This document shows positions 26,734 through 33,837 of a stretch of 33,837 nucleotides of DNA, one piece after another. The first letter of the stretch is position 1, and each line of letters starts with the position of its first letter. The DNA lies in assembly GCA_021818865.1 (NCBI GenBank), contig JAKASX010000035.1, positions 1-33,837 on the forward strand. The letters run 5' to 3'. Below the pieces are notes generated by a model, which saw only the letters and a program-made list of their open reading frames with translations, was not told the origin of the DNA and did not search any database. The DNA comes from Acidobacteriota bacterium. GTDB lineage: Bacteria > Acidobacteriota > Terriglobia > Acidiferrales > UBA7541. The translations under genes and the position numbers were made by a program.

Positions 26734-29393
26734 TCCTTATTTTCGACCTCCTTTTTGGGCGCGCCCGGCGCGCGGCGGGAAAGCTGCTCGAACGTGAGAT
26801 TCAGGATCGGGTAATGCCGCCAGCCATGGTAATCGAAATGCCACCATTCGTAGAGATAAACGTGAAACCCTTCGCGGGCCATCGCGCGGCGCAGCAGGTC
26901 GCGGTCCCAGCGCTCGAGCTGCGTGCCGCCGGGATAAAAGGCGTAGGAGCGCTCGGTCATTTCGTCGTAATGGCCGGTCATCGGCACCTGTTTGCCGGTG
27001 GCGAGGGAATAGAGCGTGAGGTCAACCGCGCAGCCGCGATTGTGGCGCGAACCTTCGCGCGGATCGGCGACGAAAATGCGCAGATCGGGCGGCGTCGCGT
27101 CCCAGAAAATTTTCGTGACGTACCAGGGACGGTAGGCGTCGTGAATCAGCAGGCCGTAGCCTTGGCTTTCGAGTTCGTGCGCGACGCGAACGAGCGCCAG
27201 CGCGGCCGGACGCTCCAGAAATGCCTTCGCTTCGGTGTAAACGGGTGCGCCGAGAAAACCGTGGCTGGTGGCGTAGCGGATATCGAGATGGATTTTCGGA
27301 TCGAGCGCGGCAACGTCCACCAGATCCGGTTTCAGGAAATCGCCATGCTCGCGCGGGGGCTTTGCGCGCAAAGCTTCACGGCGAAGTTCAGCCACCGGCT
27401 TGAGCGGGTGAATGTGGAAAAAGGGTCCGGTCGAGCCGCCCAGCTTGCGGCGCGGAAATCGAATCCCTCCGAGCGTGAGCGAACGCGCAACGCCGCGCGC
27501 GTCGCGTTCGAAAACGATCTGTTCGGCGTCGTAAGGGCCGCTATGCGGAAAAGCGAAAACGGAAGGCGTGATTTGGGCGAGCGGCGCGTACGAGAGCGAA
27601 GGCAAAAGCGCGGTGAGGCGACCGTCTTTTTCGAGAATGTAGAGCGTGGCGTAGGGCCAGCCGTATTCGCCGATCAGGCCTTCCCACGGCGCGGGCGCGG
27701 GTTTGGGTTTCGGCAGCGTGTAGGAGGGAAAAATGGTGTCGCCGATGCGAATGCCGCCGGGAATCGGCGTGAGTTCGATGCCGTAGCCGAGCCGGCCGTC
27801 AGTGAGAAGCGAACGTCCGAGCTGCCGCAGGCGAACCATCGGACCGCCGGCGATGGGAAGAAAATAGAGCCGGCCTTCGCGTTCGATGAGGTCGAACGCG
27901 GTTGCCAGCGAACCGTAACGCCCGGCGAGCGAACGCGCGCTGGCCGCGGGCAAATCGCTCGAATCGGCGAGTTCCGGCGGGCGATGGCCGTGGCGCGCGG
28001 CGAGCATCCAGCGCAGGGCAGACCCGGCGATGTGGCCGGTTGCTCCATTCGCGCCGTCCACGTTCGTCGCTACGACCACCCCAAGCCGCTGGCCCGGCAG
28101 CGCAAGGATTTCCGCCGAGTAGCCGTAGAGCGAGCCGGAAGCGAACGCGAGCCGATGACGGGCGAAGCGGCCCACGCGAAAACCGAGCCCCATGCCGACG
28201 TCGGCGTCGGGATGAACGAATTGCGGCGTCCACATCTGGGCGACGGTCTGCGGCGCGAGGAGATTCGTGCGCGTGGGCTTTTCGGATTCGAAAAGAGCCG
28301 CGAGGAATCGGCCGAGATCTTCGACGGACGTATACAGGCCCACGGCGGGCGCAATGCTCGGCTGAAAATCCGGCGTCGGGATCGTACGGCCGTCGTAAGA
28401 CCACATTTCTCCATTGGCGAGTTCCGGCGCCAGATTCGGAGCGGGACTGGTGAAGGAGCTTTGGCTCATGCCGATGGGATCGAAAACGGTCCTGCGCACG
28501 TAGTTCGCGAAGCTCTGACCGGTTTCGCGCTGCAAGATTTCGCCGAGAACCGCGGCTCCGGCATCGGAAACTTTCTGGTGCGTGGCGGGCCAATAGAGCA
28601 GCTTCGTTTCGTTGAGGCTTTCAACGGTAGCGATGAGCGATGGCGAGGAAGAATCGTAGATGCCGCCGATCGGCGGCTCGCGCACCAGCCCGGCTCGATC
28701 GGCCATCAACTCGCGCAGGGTGATGGGTGCACTGAAAGGGTTCACGGGATGAAAGATGGGCAGGTAGCGGCTGGAGGGTGCGTCGAGATTGAGTTCGGCC
28801 CGATCCACGCGCTCGAGGATGGCTGCGTCCGTGACGAGCCGGGAAATCGCGCCCACGCGGTAGATAGTTTCGGCCGTGGCGGGGATTTTACGCGCGGCGT
28901 CGGCGTAGCCGAACCCTTGCGCCCAGACGATCTGGTTGTCGTCCACGAAAGCGATCGAAACGCCGGGCAGTTTTTCATGCCGCATCACGCGGAAAATCAG
29001 TCGCGCGGTAGCATCGGCGGCGGCGTGATAGCGAAGCGTGGGACCGACGGCCGCGGGGGCTGTTTCCTGCGCCTTTGGCGAAATTCGTCTCGCCGAATGG
29101 CCGGAGCGGGGAACGGCGGGATCCTTCGCTTCGCTCAGGATGACAGGGTTTGCTTTACGGGGCGGATCGTGGGAGGGAGGCCTTCGGAGCCAGAGTGGAG
29201 CGGCGCTGAGGGTGAGAAGCGCGGCGAACGCGAGGCACGTGCCGCGCGCGAGGCCGAAGCGAAGCGGCGTCCTGCTGCCCAGGTTCGTGCGCGACCTCAC
29301 CGGCGCGAGAGACCTCCGGCTCGCTTTGCGGCTCAGCCGTGCTTGCGGATGCGAAACGTGTGGCTTCCGGGCCGCGAATTGCCTATTGTACAT
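26730..29393 (-). CDS. Fusion: degenerate beta-lactamase-like domain + VanX-type D-Ala-D-Ala dipeptidase
   Basis: An 887-residue protein if it starts at ATG 29393. Upstream in-frame starts are unlikely because they would run into the divergent gene. A membrane/signal helix is at about residues 50-70 (LAFAALLTLSAAPLW). A serine beta-lactamase/class C PBP-like domain follows (about 130-480), but its SxxK box reads A182-I-S-R185 (YRVGAISRLVT), the YxN site reads VSD, and the HxG site is also not conserved, so it should be inactive. A middle beta-rich region (about 480-680) precedes a VanX/M15D domain: H784 and D791 in SRHNRGCAVD, and E849 and H852 in YEWWH. Both zinc-ligand spacings equal those of enterococcal VanX. 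The dipeptidase should be active and split D-Ala-D-Ala or related dipeptides in the periplasm. It is the first gene of a coupled pair with dacB. Confidence 0.87.
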   Translation of the reverse strand: MYNRQFAARKPHVSHPQARLSRKASRRSLAPVRSRTNLGSRTPLRFGLARGTCLAFAALLTLSAAPLWLRRPPSHDPPRKANPVILSEAKDPAVPRSGHSARRISPKAQETAPAAVGPTLRYHAAADATARLIFRVMRHEKLPGVSIAFVDDNQIVWAQGFGYADAARKIPATAETIYRVGAISRLVTDAAILERVDRAELNLDAPSSRYLPIFHPVNPFSAPITLRELMADRAGLVREPPIGGIYDSSSPSLIATVESLNETKLLYWPATHQKVSDAGAAVLGEILQRETGQSFANYVRRTVFDPIGMSQSSFTSPAPNLAPELANGEMWSYDGRTIPTPDFQPSIAPAVGLYTSVEDLGRFLAALFESEKPTRTNLLAPQTVAQMWTPQFVHPDADVGMGLGFRVGRFARHRLAFASGSLYGYSAEILALPGQRLGVVVATNVDGANGATGHIAGSALRWMLAARHGHRPPELADSSDLPAASARSLAGRYGSLATAFDLIEREGRLYFLPIAGGPMVRLRQLGRSLLTDGRLGYGIELTPIPGGIRIGDTIFPSYTLPKPKPAPAPWEGLIGEYGWPYATLYILEKDGRLTALLPSLSYAPLAQITPSVFAFPHSGPYDAEQIVFERDARGVARSLTLGGIRFPRRKLGGSTGPFFHIHPLKPVAELRREALRAKPPREHGDFLKPDLVDVAALDPKIHLDIRYATSHGFLGAPVYTEAKAFLERPAALALVRVAHELESQGYGLLIHDAYRPWYVTKIFWDATPPDLRIFVADPREGSRHNRGCAVDLTLYSLATGKQVPMTGHYDEMTERSYAFYPGGTQLERWDRDLLRRAMAREGFHVYLYEWWHFDYHGWRHYPILNLTFEQLSRRAPGAPKKEVENKE
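29119..29148. repeat. Dispersed repeat read in frame inside the VanX-fusion gene
   Basis: Plus-strand GGATCCTTCGCTTCGCTCAG continues into GATGACAGG. Read on the minus strand in the gene's frame it encodes VILSEAKDPA, in the linker between the membrane helix and the beta-lactamase-like domain. It is a relative of the intergenic repeats at 10118 and 20574. Confidence 0.65.
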
Positions 29394-29496
29394 GTCGTCA
29401 TACAAGTTCTTCGGCTTCGCTTGCCGCGCCACGGCGATGGATGGGCGGGAAGGGAAGCGACGATATTTTTTTATACGCGACGGAAAGGGGTGTCTT

Positions 29497-30678
29497 ATGG
29501 ACACCGGCGCGACGCTATCGTTCGACAAACGCTCGTATGAAGTGGCTCGGCTGGAACGGATTCTCACGCCGGCGCTGCTCGTCTACGCGGATTACGTTCG
29601 GCAAAACATTCAGACCACGCTCGGCCTAGTGGGCGGCGATGCGCGCAAGCTGCGGCCGCACGTCAAAACGGCGAAGCTGGCGTGGGTGGTGCGCGAAATG
29701 GCCAGTGCGGGCATTACGGATTACAAATGCGCCACCACGCTCGAATTGCTCACCGCGGCGACCTGCGGCGCGCGCGACGTTCTGGTGGCGTATCCCGCGA
29801 CCGGAGCGAACGCCGAACGCGTGCGGCAGATTGCCGCATCGTTTCCGGAGGTTGCGATTTCAGCGCTCGTCGAATCACCGGAGAGGATTGGCGAATGGGC
29901 GGGAAGCGGCGTCGGGCTCTTCATTGACGTGAATCCGGGGATGGACCGAACGGGGATCGGGCAGGAACGCACCGAAGCAATCGCGGAGATGGCGAAAGCA
30001 ATTCGGAAAGCGAAAATCGCGTTTCGCGGACTGCATTACTACGAGGGGCATCTTGGCTCGCTCGCGCTGGACGAGCGAACGAGCGTGGCGCATCGCGGTT
30101 ACGACCAATTGATGGAAATCGCCGCGGCGCTCAAAGCGGCGGGAGTTCCGGCGGAAAACGTGGTCACTTCCGGCACGCCGGCGTTTCCGTGCGCGCTGGC
30201 TTACGCCGGATTCCGCATGGCGCCCTTTCATCATCAGTTTTCGCCGGGAACGGTGGTTTTCAACGATCTGACCAGCCTTTCGCAATTGCCGCGCGAATGG
30301 GCGTATCGCCCCGCTGCTGTTGTGCTATCGCGCGTGGTGAGCCGGCCGCGGGCGAATATCGTGACGTGCGACGCGGGACACAAAAGCGTTTCCGCCGATG
30401 CCGGCGTGCCGAATTGCCGGGCGATCGGAAGGGAAGACCTGACTCCGCTCAAGCCGAGCGAGGAGCATTTGCCGCTCGAAGTGCCCGAAGGAGCAAGCGT
30501 GCCGGCAATCGGCGAATTTCTGTATCTGGTGCCGAAGCACGTTTGCCCGACGGTGAACAATTTCGACCACGCACTCGTCGTCGAGCAGGGAAAGGTCGCG
30601 CGGCTCGATCGCGTGGCCGCGCGCGGCCGGGAAAATCCGCTGGCGCTCTCGCTGCGCGGGCCGGAAGCCACGGGCTGA
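29497..30678 (+). CDS. D-threonine aldolase / D-serine dehydratase-like PLP enzyme
   Basis: A 393-residue alanine-racemase-fold (fold type III) PLP enzyme. The N-terminal TPALLVYADYVRQNI precedes the PLP lysine K57 in RPHVKTAK, and the C-terminal metal site is H348-x-C350 in PKHVCPTVNNFD, which marks the D-threonine aldolase / D-serine dehydratase (DSD1) group. It would cleave D-3-hydroxy amino acids to glycine plus aldehyde, or deaminate D-serine to pyruvate; sequence alone does not decide. ATG 29497 has AAAGGGG 6-7 bases upstream and is preferred over starts further upstream that overlap the divergent gene. It is divergent from the VanX-fusion/dacB pair, with an AT-rich patch (29462-29476) in the shared 103-base promoter region. 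Glycine produced here could feed the Gcv system. Confidence 0.92.
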   Translation: MDTGATLSFDKRSYEVARLERILTPALLVYADYVRQNIQTTLGLVGGDARKLRPHVKTAKLAWVVREMASAGITDYKCATTLELLTAATCGARDVLVAYPATGANAERVRQIAASFPEVAISALVESPERIGEWAGSGVGLFIDVNPGMDRTGIGQERTEAIAEMAKAIRKAKIAFRGLHYYEGHLGSLALDERTSVAHRGYDQLMEIAAALKAAGVPAENVVTSGTPAFPCALAYAGFRMAPFHHQFSPGTVVFNDLTSLSQLPREWAYRPAAVVLSRVVSRPRANIVTCDAGHKSVSADAGVPNCRAIGREDLTPLKPSEEHLPLEVPEGASVPAIGEFLYLVPKHVCPTVNNFDHALVVEQGKVARLDRVAARGRENPLALSLRGPEATG

Positions 30679-30725
30679 GCGCGGCACGCAGCGCAGCGGT
30701 CCGGAGCCGGACGATTCGAGACGTG

Positions 30726-31133
30726 CTATTGCAGGCTGCGCAATTCCTGCCGGAGCTTCATCATCTCCGCCATGATCTGAATGCGCTTGGCTGTTTTCGC
30801 GTCGGCGCTGGTGATGGTGATGACGGCGCCGTTGGCGATGGATTTCACCTCGACGTTTGCGCCGGAAACCATCAGCGGGCAACTGCCCATCATTCCGGTG
30901 CGCACGCGCATCGTGCGCGCTTGCATTCCCATCCCGCCAGCCATGCCCATATTCCCCAGACCCATGCGCATCATCGGGCCCTGGCCCATCATTCCCGGTT
31001 GCATACACTGACACGTGGCGGATGGCGCGGTTGGGGCTGCGGGTGCGGTCTGCTGCGCACGCGCGATGCCGAAGGCGGCGAGCGCGAACAGTGCGACGGC
31101 TGCGGCCGTGAAAACGAGTGTTTTGCCTCTCAT
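30726..31133 (-). CDS. Secreted Met-rich, Cys-containing small protein
   Basis: A 135-residue protein with a signal peptide (TLVFTAAAVALFALAAFGIARAQ, cleaved near residue 27) and an Ala/Pro spacer. A Met/Gly-rich segment follows (about 43-85: CQCMQPGMMGQGPMMRMG, then GNMGMAGGMGM and MGSCPLM) with three Cys. The C-terminal part, GANVEVKSIANGAVITITSA then AEMMKLRQEL, resembles a small uncharacterised domain that I recall from other periplasmic metal-related proteins. Met and Cys clusters of this kind bind Cu(I)/Ag(I) in known periplasmic copper proteins, so copper binding is a reasonable inference, not shown. GGAGG lies 9 bases before the ATG. No copper exporter or regulator gene is adjacent. 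Confidence 0.78.
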   Translation of the reverse strand: MRGKTLVFTAAAVALFALAAFGIARAQQTAPAAPTAPSATCQCMQPGMMGQGPMMRMGLGNMGMAGGMGMQARTMRVRTGMMGSCPLMVSGANVEVKSIANGAVITITSADAKTAKRIQIMAEMMKLRQELRSLQ

Positions 31134-31226
31134 GAAGGTGTCCTCCCTTGCAATTAAGATACTTGGAATGCCAGCGAGGAGCGAGGGTTTCGAGCGGGGT
31201 GCTCTGGAGACGCTGCCTGGGCCGTG

Positions 31227-32012
31227 CTAGGGCTTCGGATTTTCCGCCGCCCAGATGCGGTCGAGTTCGTAATAGTGATCGGGATATTGCGGCGTATAAC
31301 GGAGGAACGTCGGAATCGGATAGCGGATGCCGCCTTTGTGCGTGCCTTCGAGCCCCGCGACGAGTTCCTCCATTTTCGAACCGGGCAGCGTGAACGCCAT
31401 CTCCCAGTCTTCCGTCTGGCCGAAGACACGATCGCCGTAGCAGGGCAGAATCACCTGGTAATCGTCCTGAACGATTGTCCGAATGATTTCGTCCGAACAG
31501 TCGATGCGGCCGGTGAAGCTGCTGGTGAGCGCACCGCCGCGTTTCCACAGAGCGCCGGTGACCAGGCGCAGCACCTGCGCGGGATTCGCATAAATGATGA
31601 TCGCGTCGGGCGCGAAGTCCGCGCGCGCGGCGGGCGCGACCACCAGATGCTGGTATTTGCCCTGTGGCAGGCGGTCGGTGGCCTGCTCGGTGCGGCGGCC
31701 GGCTTCGAGCGTCTCGACGTACATCCCGCAGGCCAAATGGCCGCTTTCGTAATGCTCGGTGAGCGGGGCCAGGCCGAACGCGGTTTTCGTGAGGACGCAA
31801 TTCACGTCTTCCTCGCCGACGGCAATCGTCCAGCCGTAGCGGCGCGCCATGGCGACGGCCTGGCAGATGGCGATCTGAATCTTCATGTCTCGGTAGGGAC
31901 GCTTGGCCTTGGGCGGGAGCGGATCGCTTGGCGCGAGCAGTTTGGCGGCGACGGGAAACGTCGTGGGACGAACGTGGGTTTCGATTTCCTTGGCGAATGT
32001 TTTGGCGTCCAT
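31227..32012 (-). CDS. DUF169 family protein
   Basis: A 261-residue soluble protein of the DUF169 (COG2043) family. Recognisable are the early CQAVAMARRYGWTIAVGEEDVNC with conserved Cys, GLAPLTEHYESGHLACGMY, the central FAPDAIIIYANPAQVLRL and SFTGRIDCSDEI, and the DDYQVILPCYGDRVFGQTEDWEM block. Function is unknown; conserved cysteines hint at metal or cofactor binding. A strong GGAGG precedes ATG 32012 by 5 bases. It is followed by the Met-rich protein gene on the same strand, so the two may share a transcript. Confidence 0.88.
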   Translation of the reverse strand: MDAKTFAKEIETHVRPTTFPVAAKLLAPSDPLPPKAKRPYRDMKIQIAICQAVAMARRYGWTIAVGEEDVNCVLTKTAFGLAPLTEHYESGHLACGMYVETLEAGRRTEQATDRLPQGKYQHLVVAPAARADFAPDAIIIYANPAQVLRLVTGALWKRGGALTSSFTGRIDCSDEIIRTIVQDDYQVILPCYGDRVFGQTEDWEMAFTLPGSKMEELVAGLEGTHKGGIRYPIPTFLRYTPQYPDHYYELDRIWAAENPKP

Positions 32013-32063
32013 GCGGTCCTCCGGAGCAGCGAGCCATCATAGAACGGCTCCGATGGGCATGGT

Positions 32064-32141
32064 AAGGGCGGGCCCCGTAAGGCCATCCGGGACGCGCAAA
32101 CCGCGTTTGAAACCCGCCCTTGCGACCGCGTGAGCGCAAGG
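32064..32141 (+). other. Two mutually exclusive inverted repeats upstream of the LytTR gene
   Basis: Stem A pairs AAGGGCGGG (32064-32072) with CCCGCCCTT (32113-32121). Stem B pairs CCTTGCG (32118-32124) with CGCAAGG (32135-32141). They share bases 32118-32121, so only one can form at a time. This lies in the 248-base region between the divergent DUF169 and response-regulator genes; no T run follows stem B. Confidence 0.4.
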
Positions 32142-32260
32142 GACGCGTGAGTGGAAATAAACCGTGCCGGAAACCAGATTCTCGGAGCAAGATGCGAATG
32201 CGGCATTCGAGTCGCAGCGCGGGGTTGCATCGCCCGGCGGGCGAATCCTATACTCGCTTC

Positions 32261-33052
32261 GTGGCAGCGACGCAAACGGCGCAAATCAGCGTGCTGATCG
32301 TTGACGACGAAAAGCCCGCGCGGGACGAACTCGCCTTTCTGCTGAAGGGATTCACCGAAATCCGCGTGGTCGGGCAAGGAAAAAACGGGCTGGAAGCGGT
32401 CGCCCTGATCAAGGAACACGCGCCGGACCTGGTTTTCCTCGACGTGCAGATGCCTGGGCTCGACGGTTTCGGCGTATTGCGCAAACTGGTGGAGCGCAAG
32501 CTGCCGGTGCCGCACGTCATTTTCGCCACGGCGTACGACAGCTACGCCGTCCACGCGTTTGAAGTGAACGCCGTGGATTACGTCCTCAAGCCATTCGACC
32601 GCGACCGCATCGCCAAGGCTGTCGAGCGGGCGCGCCGCACGATTGAAGCGCACTCATCGCCTTCCGATCGTTTGGAATCGCTACTCGATCAGCTTTCCGC
32701 GCCCAAGACGGGCGCGCCGGTGAAGATGCTGCTGAAAGTCGCGGGCCGGCTGCTATTGGTTTCCGCCGATGAAATCGTCTGCGCGACGATCGAGGACGGA
32801 GTGATCAACGTTTCCACACGCGAGATCGAGGGCGTTACGAATTTCCGCACGGTCGAGGAATTGCAAACGGCGCTCGATTCGCAATCGTTCTGGCGCCCGC
32901 ACCGCTCGCACCTGGTGAATATCAACCACATCAAGGAAGTGGTGCCTTGGTTCAAATCGAGCTACATGCTGCGCATGGCCGACCGGCGGCAAACCGAAGT
33001 GCCGGTGAGCCGCACGCAGACGCGGCGCCTGCGCGAGCTTTTCAACTTGTAG
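32261..33052 (+). CDS. LytTR-type response regulator
   Basis: A 263-residue two-component regulator. The receiver domain (about 8-125) has the acidic pair in VLIVDDEKPARDE, phospho-acceptor D61 in LVFLDVQMPGLDG, T/Y switch residues in FATAYDSYAVHAF and the conserved lysine in DYVLKPFDRDR. A LytTR DNA-binding domain follows (about 155-262: RTVEELQTALDS, SFWRPHRSHLVNINHIKEV, VPVSRTQTRRLRELF). It would bind promoter DNA after phosphorylation by a LytS-like kinase, and none is in the window. GTG 32261 puts the receiver at the N-terminus as usual. The open frame extends up to 47 codons upstream, but that part is Arg-rich and unlike the family, and no good ribosome site decides the start. Confidence 0.9.
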   Translation: MAATQTAQISVLIVDDEKPARDELAFLLKGFTEIRVVGQGKNGLEAVALIKEHAPDLVFLDVQMPGLDGFGVLRKLVERKLPVPHVIFATAYDSYAVHAFEVNAVDYVLKPFDRDRIAKAVERARRTIEAHSSPSDRLESLLDQLSAPKTGAPVKMLLKVAGRLLLVSADEIVCATIEDGVINVSTREIEGVTNFRTVEELQTALDSQSFWRPHRSHLVNINHIKEVVPWFKSSYMLRMADRRQTEVPVSRTQTRRLRELFNL

Positions 33053-33193
33053 TCCGCGGTTCCGAACGCACGCGTCGAATTCCACCTAAGACCTAACACG
33101 GAGACCACAGAGACTGCGGCTCGCCTCGTGGCGGGATTTTTCGCGGCACGCAAGGCGCGGAGAAAATCTCCCGAACGCCCGGACCGCGGGCGA

Positions 33194-33837
33194 CTATGCT
33201 TTTGTCGCGACGATGGCCGGCGAATGGGAATCGATGTCGAGCGTTTCGATGCTCGTGAATCCGGCATTCGTGAGCCAGTCGCGATATTCCGCCATCGTGT
33301 AGGTATCGCCCTGGTCCGTCCCAACCAGCATATTCAGCGCGAAAAGCAAGGGAAACACCGGGCCGGTGCGCTCGTCGTTCGGGATCATGTCCAAAATGGC
33401 GAGGCGTCCGCCGGGAGCGAGCGCTCGATGGATGCGCTGGAAAAGGTCGTGCGCCACGGGTTCGCCTTCGCCGTGAACGATGTTGCCGAGAATCGCCAGA
33501 TCGTAGCGTCCGGCGGGAAATTGGGCCACGCGGAGATCGCCCGCAAGATAATCGAAGCGTTCGGCGACGCCTTCGCGCCTGGTGAATTCGCGCGTGGTTT
33601 CGAGCACCTTGGGATAATCGAACGCGGTGACGCGGGCTTCGGGATCCTCCTTGACGATGGCGATGCTCCAGACGGCTGAGCCGCAGCCGATATCGAGGAT
33701 GCGCAGGCCGGATTTCGCGCCGGGCGCGGCGATCTGCTCGGCCAGCCGCGCGGCGGGAGCGCTGTTCGTGACGTGCAGCGAGCGAATCAGGACCGGGAAA
33801 AATTCTTCCGCGATTTCCTGCTGACTAGAGGAGCGGC
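33194..33837 (-). CDS. SAM-dependent methyltransferase, partial (5' end outside window)
   Basis: The last 213 or so residues of a class I methyltransferase; the frame is open to the window edge. Motif I is LDIGCGSAVWSIAI, followed by VTAFDYPKVLETT (post I acid), the DYLAGDLRVAQFPAGRYDLAILGNIVHGE block and LAPGGRLAILDMIPND. This is the layout of Methyltransf_2-type O-methyltransferases, including the catalytic-helix region IVHGEGEPVAHDLF, and the missing N-terminus would be the winged-helix dimerisation domain. In cultured relatives such proteins modify small aromatic or polyketide substrates; the substrate is unknown here. The gene is convergent with the response-regulator gene. Confidence 0.87.
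   Translation of the reverse strand, partial: RSSSQQEIAEEFFPVLIRSLHVTNSAPAARLAEQIAAPGAKSGLRILDIGCGSAVWSIAIVKEDPEARVTAFDYPKVLETTREFTRREGVAERFDYLAGDLRVAQFPAGRYDLAILGNIVHGEGEPVAHDLFQRIHRALAPGGRLAILDMIPNDERTGPVFPLLFALNMLVGTDQGDTYTMAEYRDWLTNAGFTSIETLDIDSHSPAIVATKA

Noticed and set aside
26814-29540. 908-codon open frame antisense to the VanX fusion
   Set aside because: Composition is Arg/Gly/Ala/Glu with no domain; the minus-strand frame has VanX ligands at exact spacing.
32120-32260. N-terminal extension of the response regulator
   Set aside because: The extra 47 residues are Arg-rich and unlike any receiver-domain N-terminus; the family begins right before the VLIVDDE motif.

Overview
The window is GC-rich, densely coding bacterial DNA. 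Its gene content points to a soil-type Acidobacteriota (Terriglobia-like) chromosome or metagenome contig. The signs are an Oar-like TonB-dependent receptor, long secreted proteins built from Ig-like, InlB-like and choice-of-anchor D modules, a split glycine decarboxylase (gcvPA/gcvPB), and small palindromic intergenic repeats of the kind common in that phylum. The taxonomic call is inference from gene families; there is no rRNA or other marker gene here.

Layout. 1-2783 (+) is the 3' part of the TonB receptor gene, followed by a clean hairpin. A small membrane protein (2940) and an M48 metalloprotease (3621) come next. 4644-6431 (-) is a GmrSD-type (DUF262/DUF1524) restriction gene whose frame is broken twice, each time at an A7 tract. 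6741-11489 (-) is the complete glycine cleavage set gcvT, gcvH, gcvPA, gcvPB; the last three are translationally coupled, and gcvT is set apart by 327 bases holding dispersed repeats. 11541-17509 is a cell-surface block: a 5'-truncated repeat protein, an outer-membrane barrel protein, an 840-residue Ig-like lipoprotein and a small membrane protein. 17630-23413 (-) carries glnA, an inositol-3-phosphate synthase, a DUF4097 secreted protein and PolX. 23528-25038 (-) carries a cold-shock protein, a DUF202 membrane protein and a NUDIX hydrolase. 25126-30678 looks like a D-amino-acid / peptidoglycan module: a PBP4-type DacB overlaps by 4 bp a fusion of a catalytically degenerate beta-lactamase-like domain with an intact VanX dipeptidase, and a D-threonine aldolase/D-serine dehydratase family enzyme is divergent from them. 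The right end has a Met-rich secreted protein, a DUF169 protein, a LytTR response regulator and a partial SAM methyltransferase.

How the genes work together. GcvT, H, PA and PB form one complex that oxidises glycine. DacB would release D-Ala from peptide stems, VanX would split D-Ala-D-Ala, and the neighbouring PLP enzyme would act on D-amino acids, so 25-30.7 kb may be a D-amino-acid salvage or turnover locus. The most unusual items are the pseudo-beta-lactamase/VanX fusion with a dispersed repeat read in frame in its linker, the doubly frameshifted GmrSD gene, and the decapitated surface protein abutting the gcvT promoter. No CRISPR array, tRNA, rRNA, transposase or prophage was seen.
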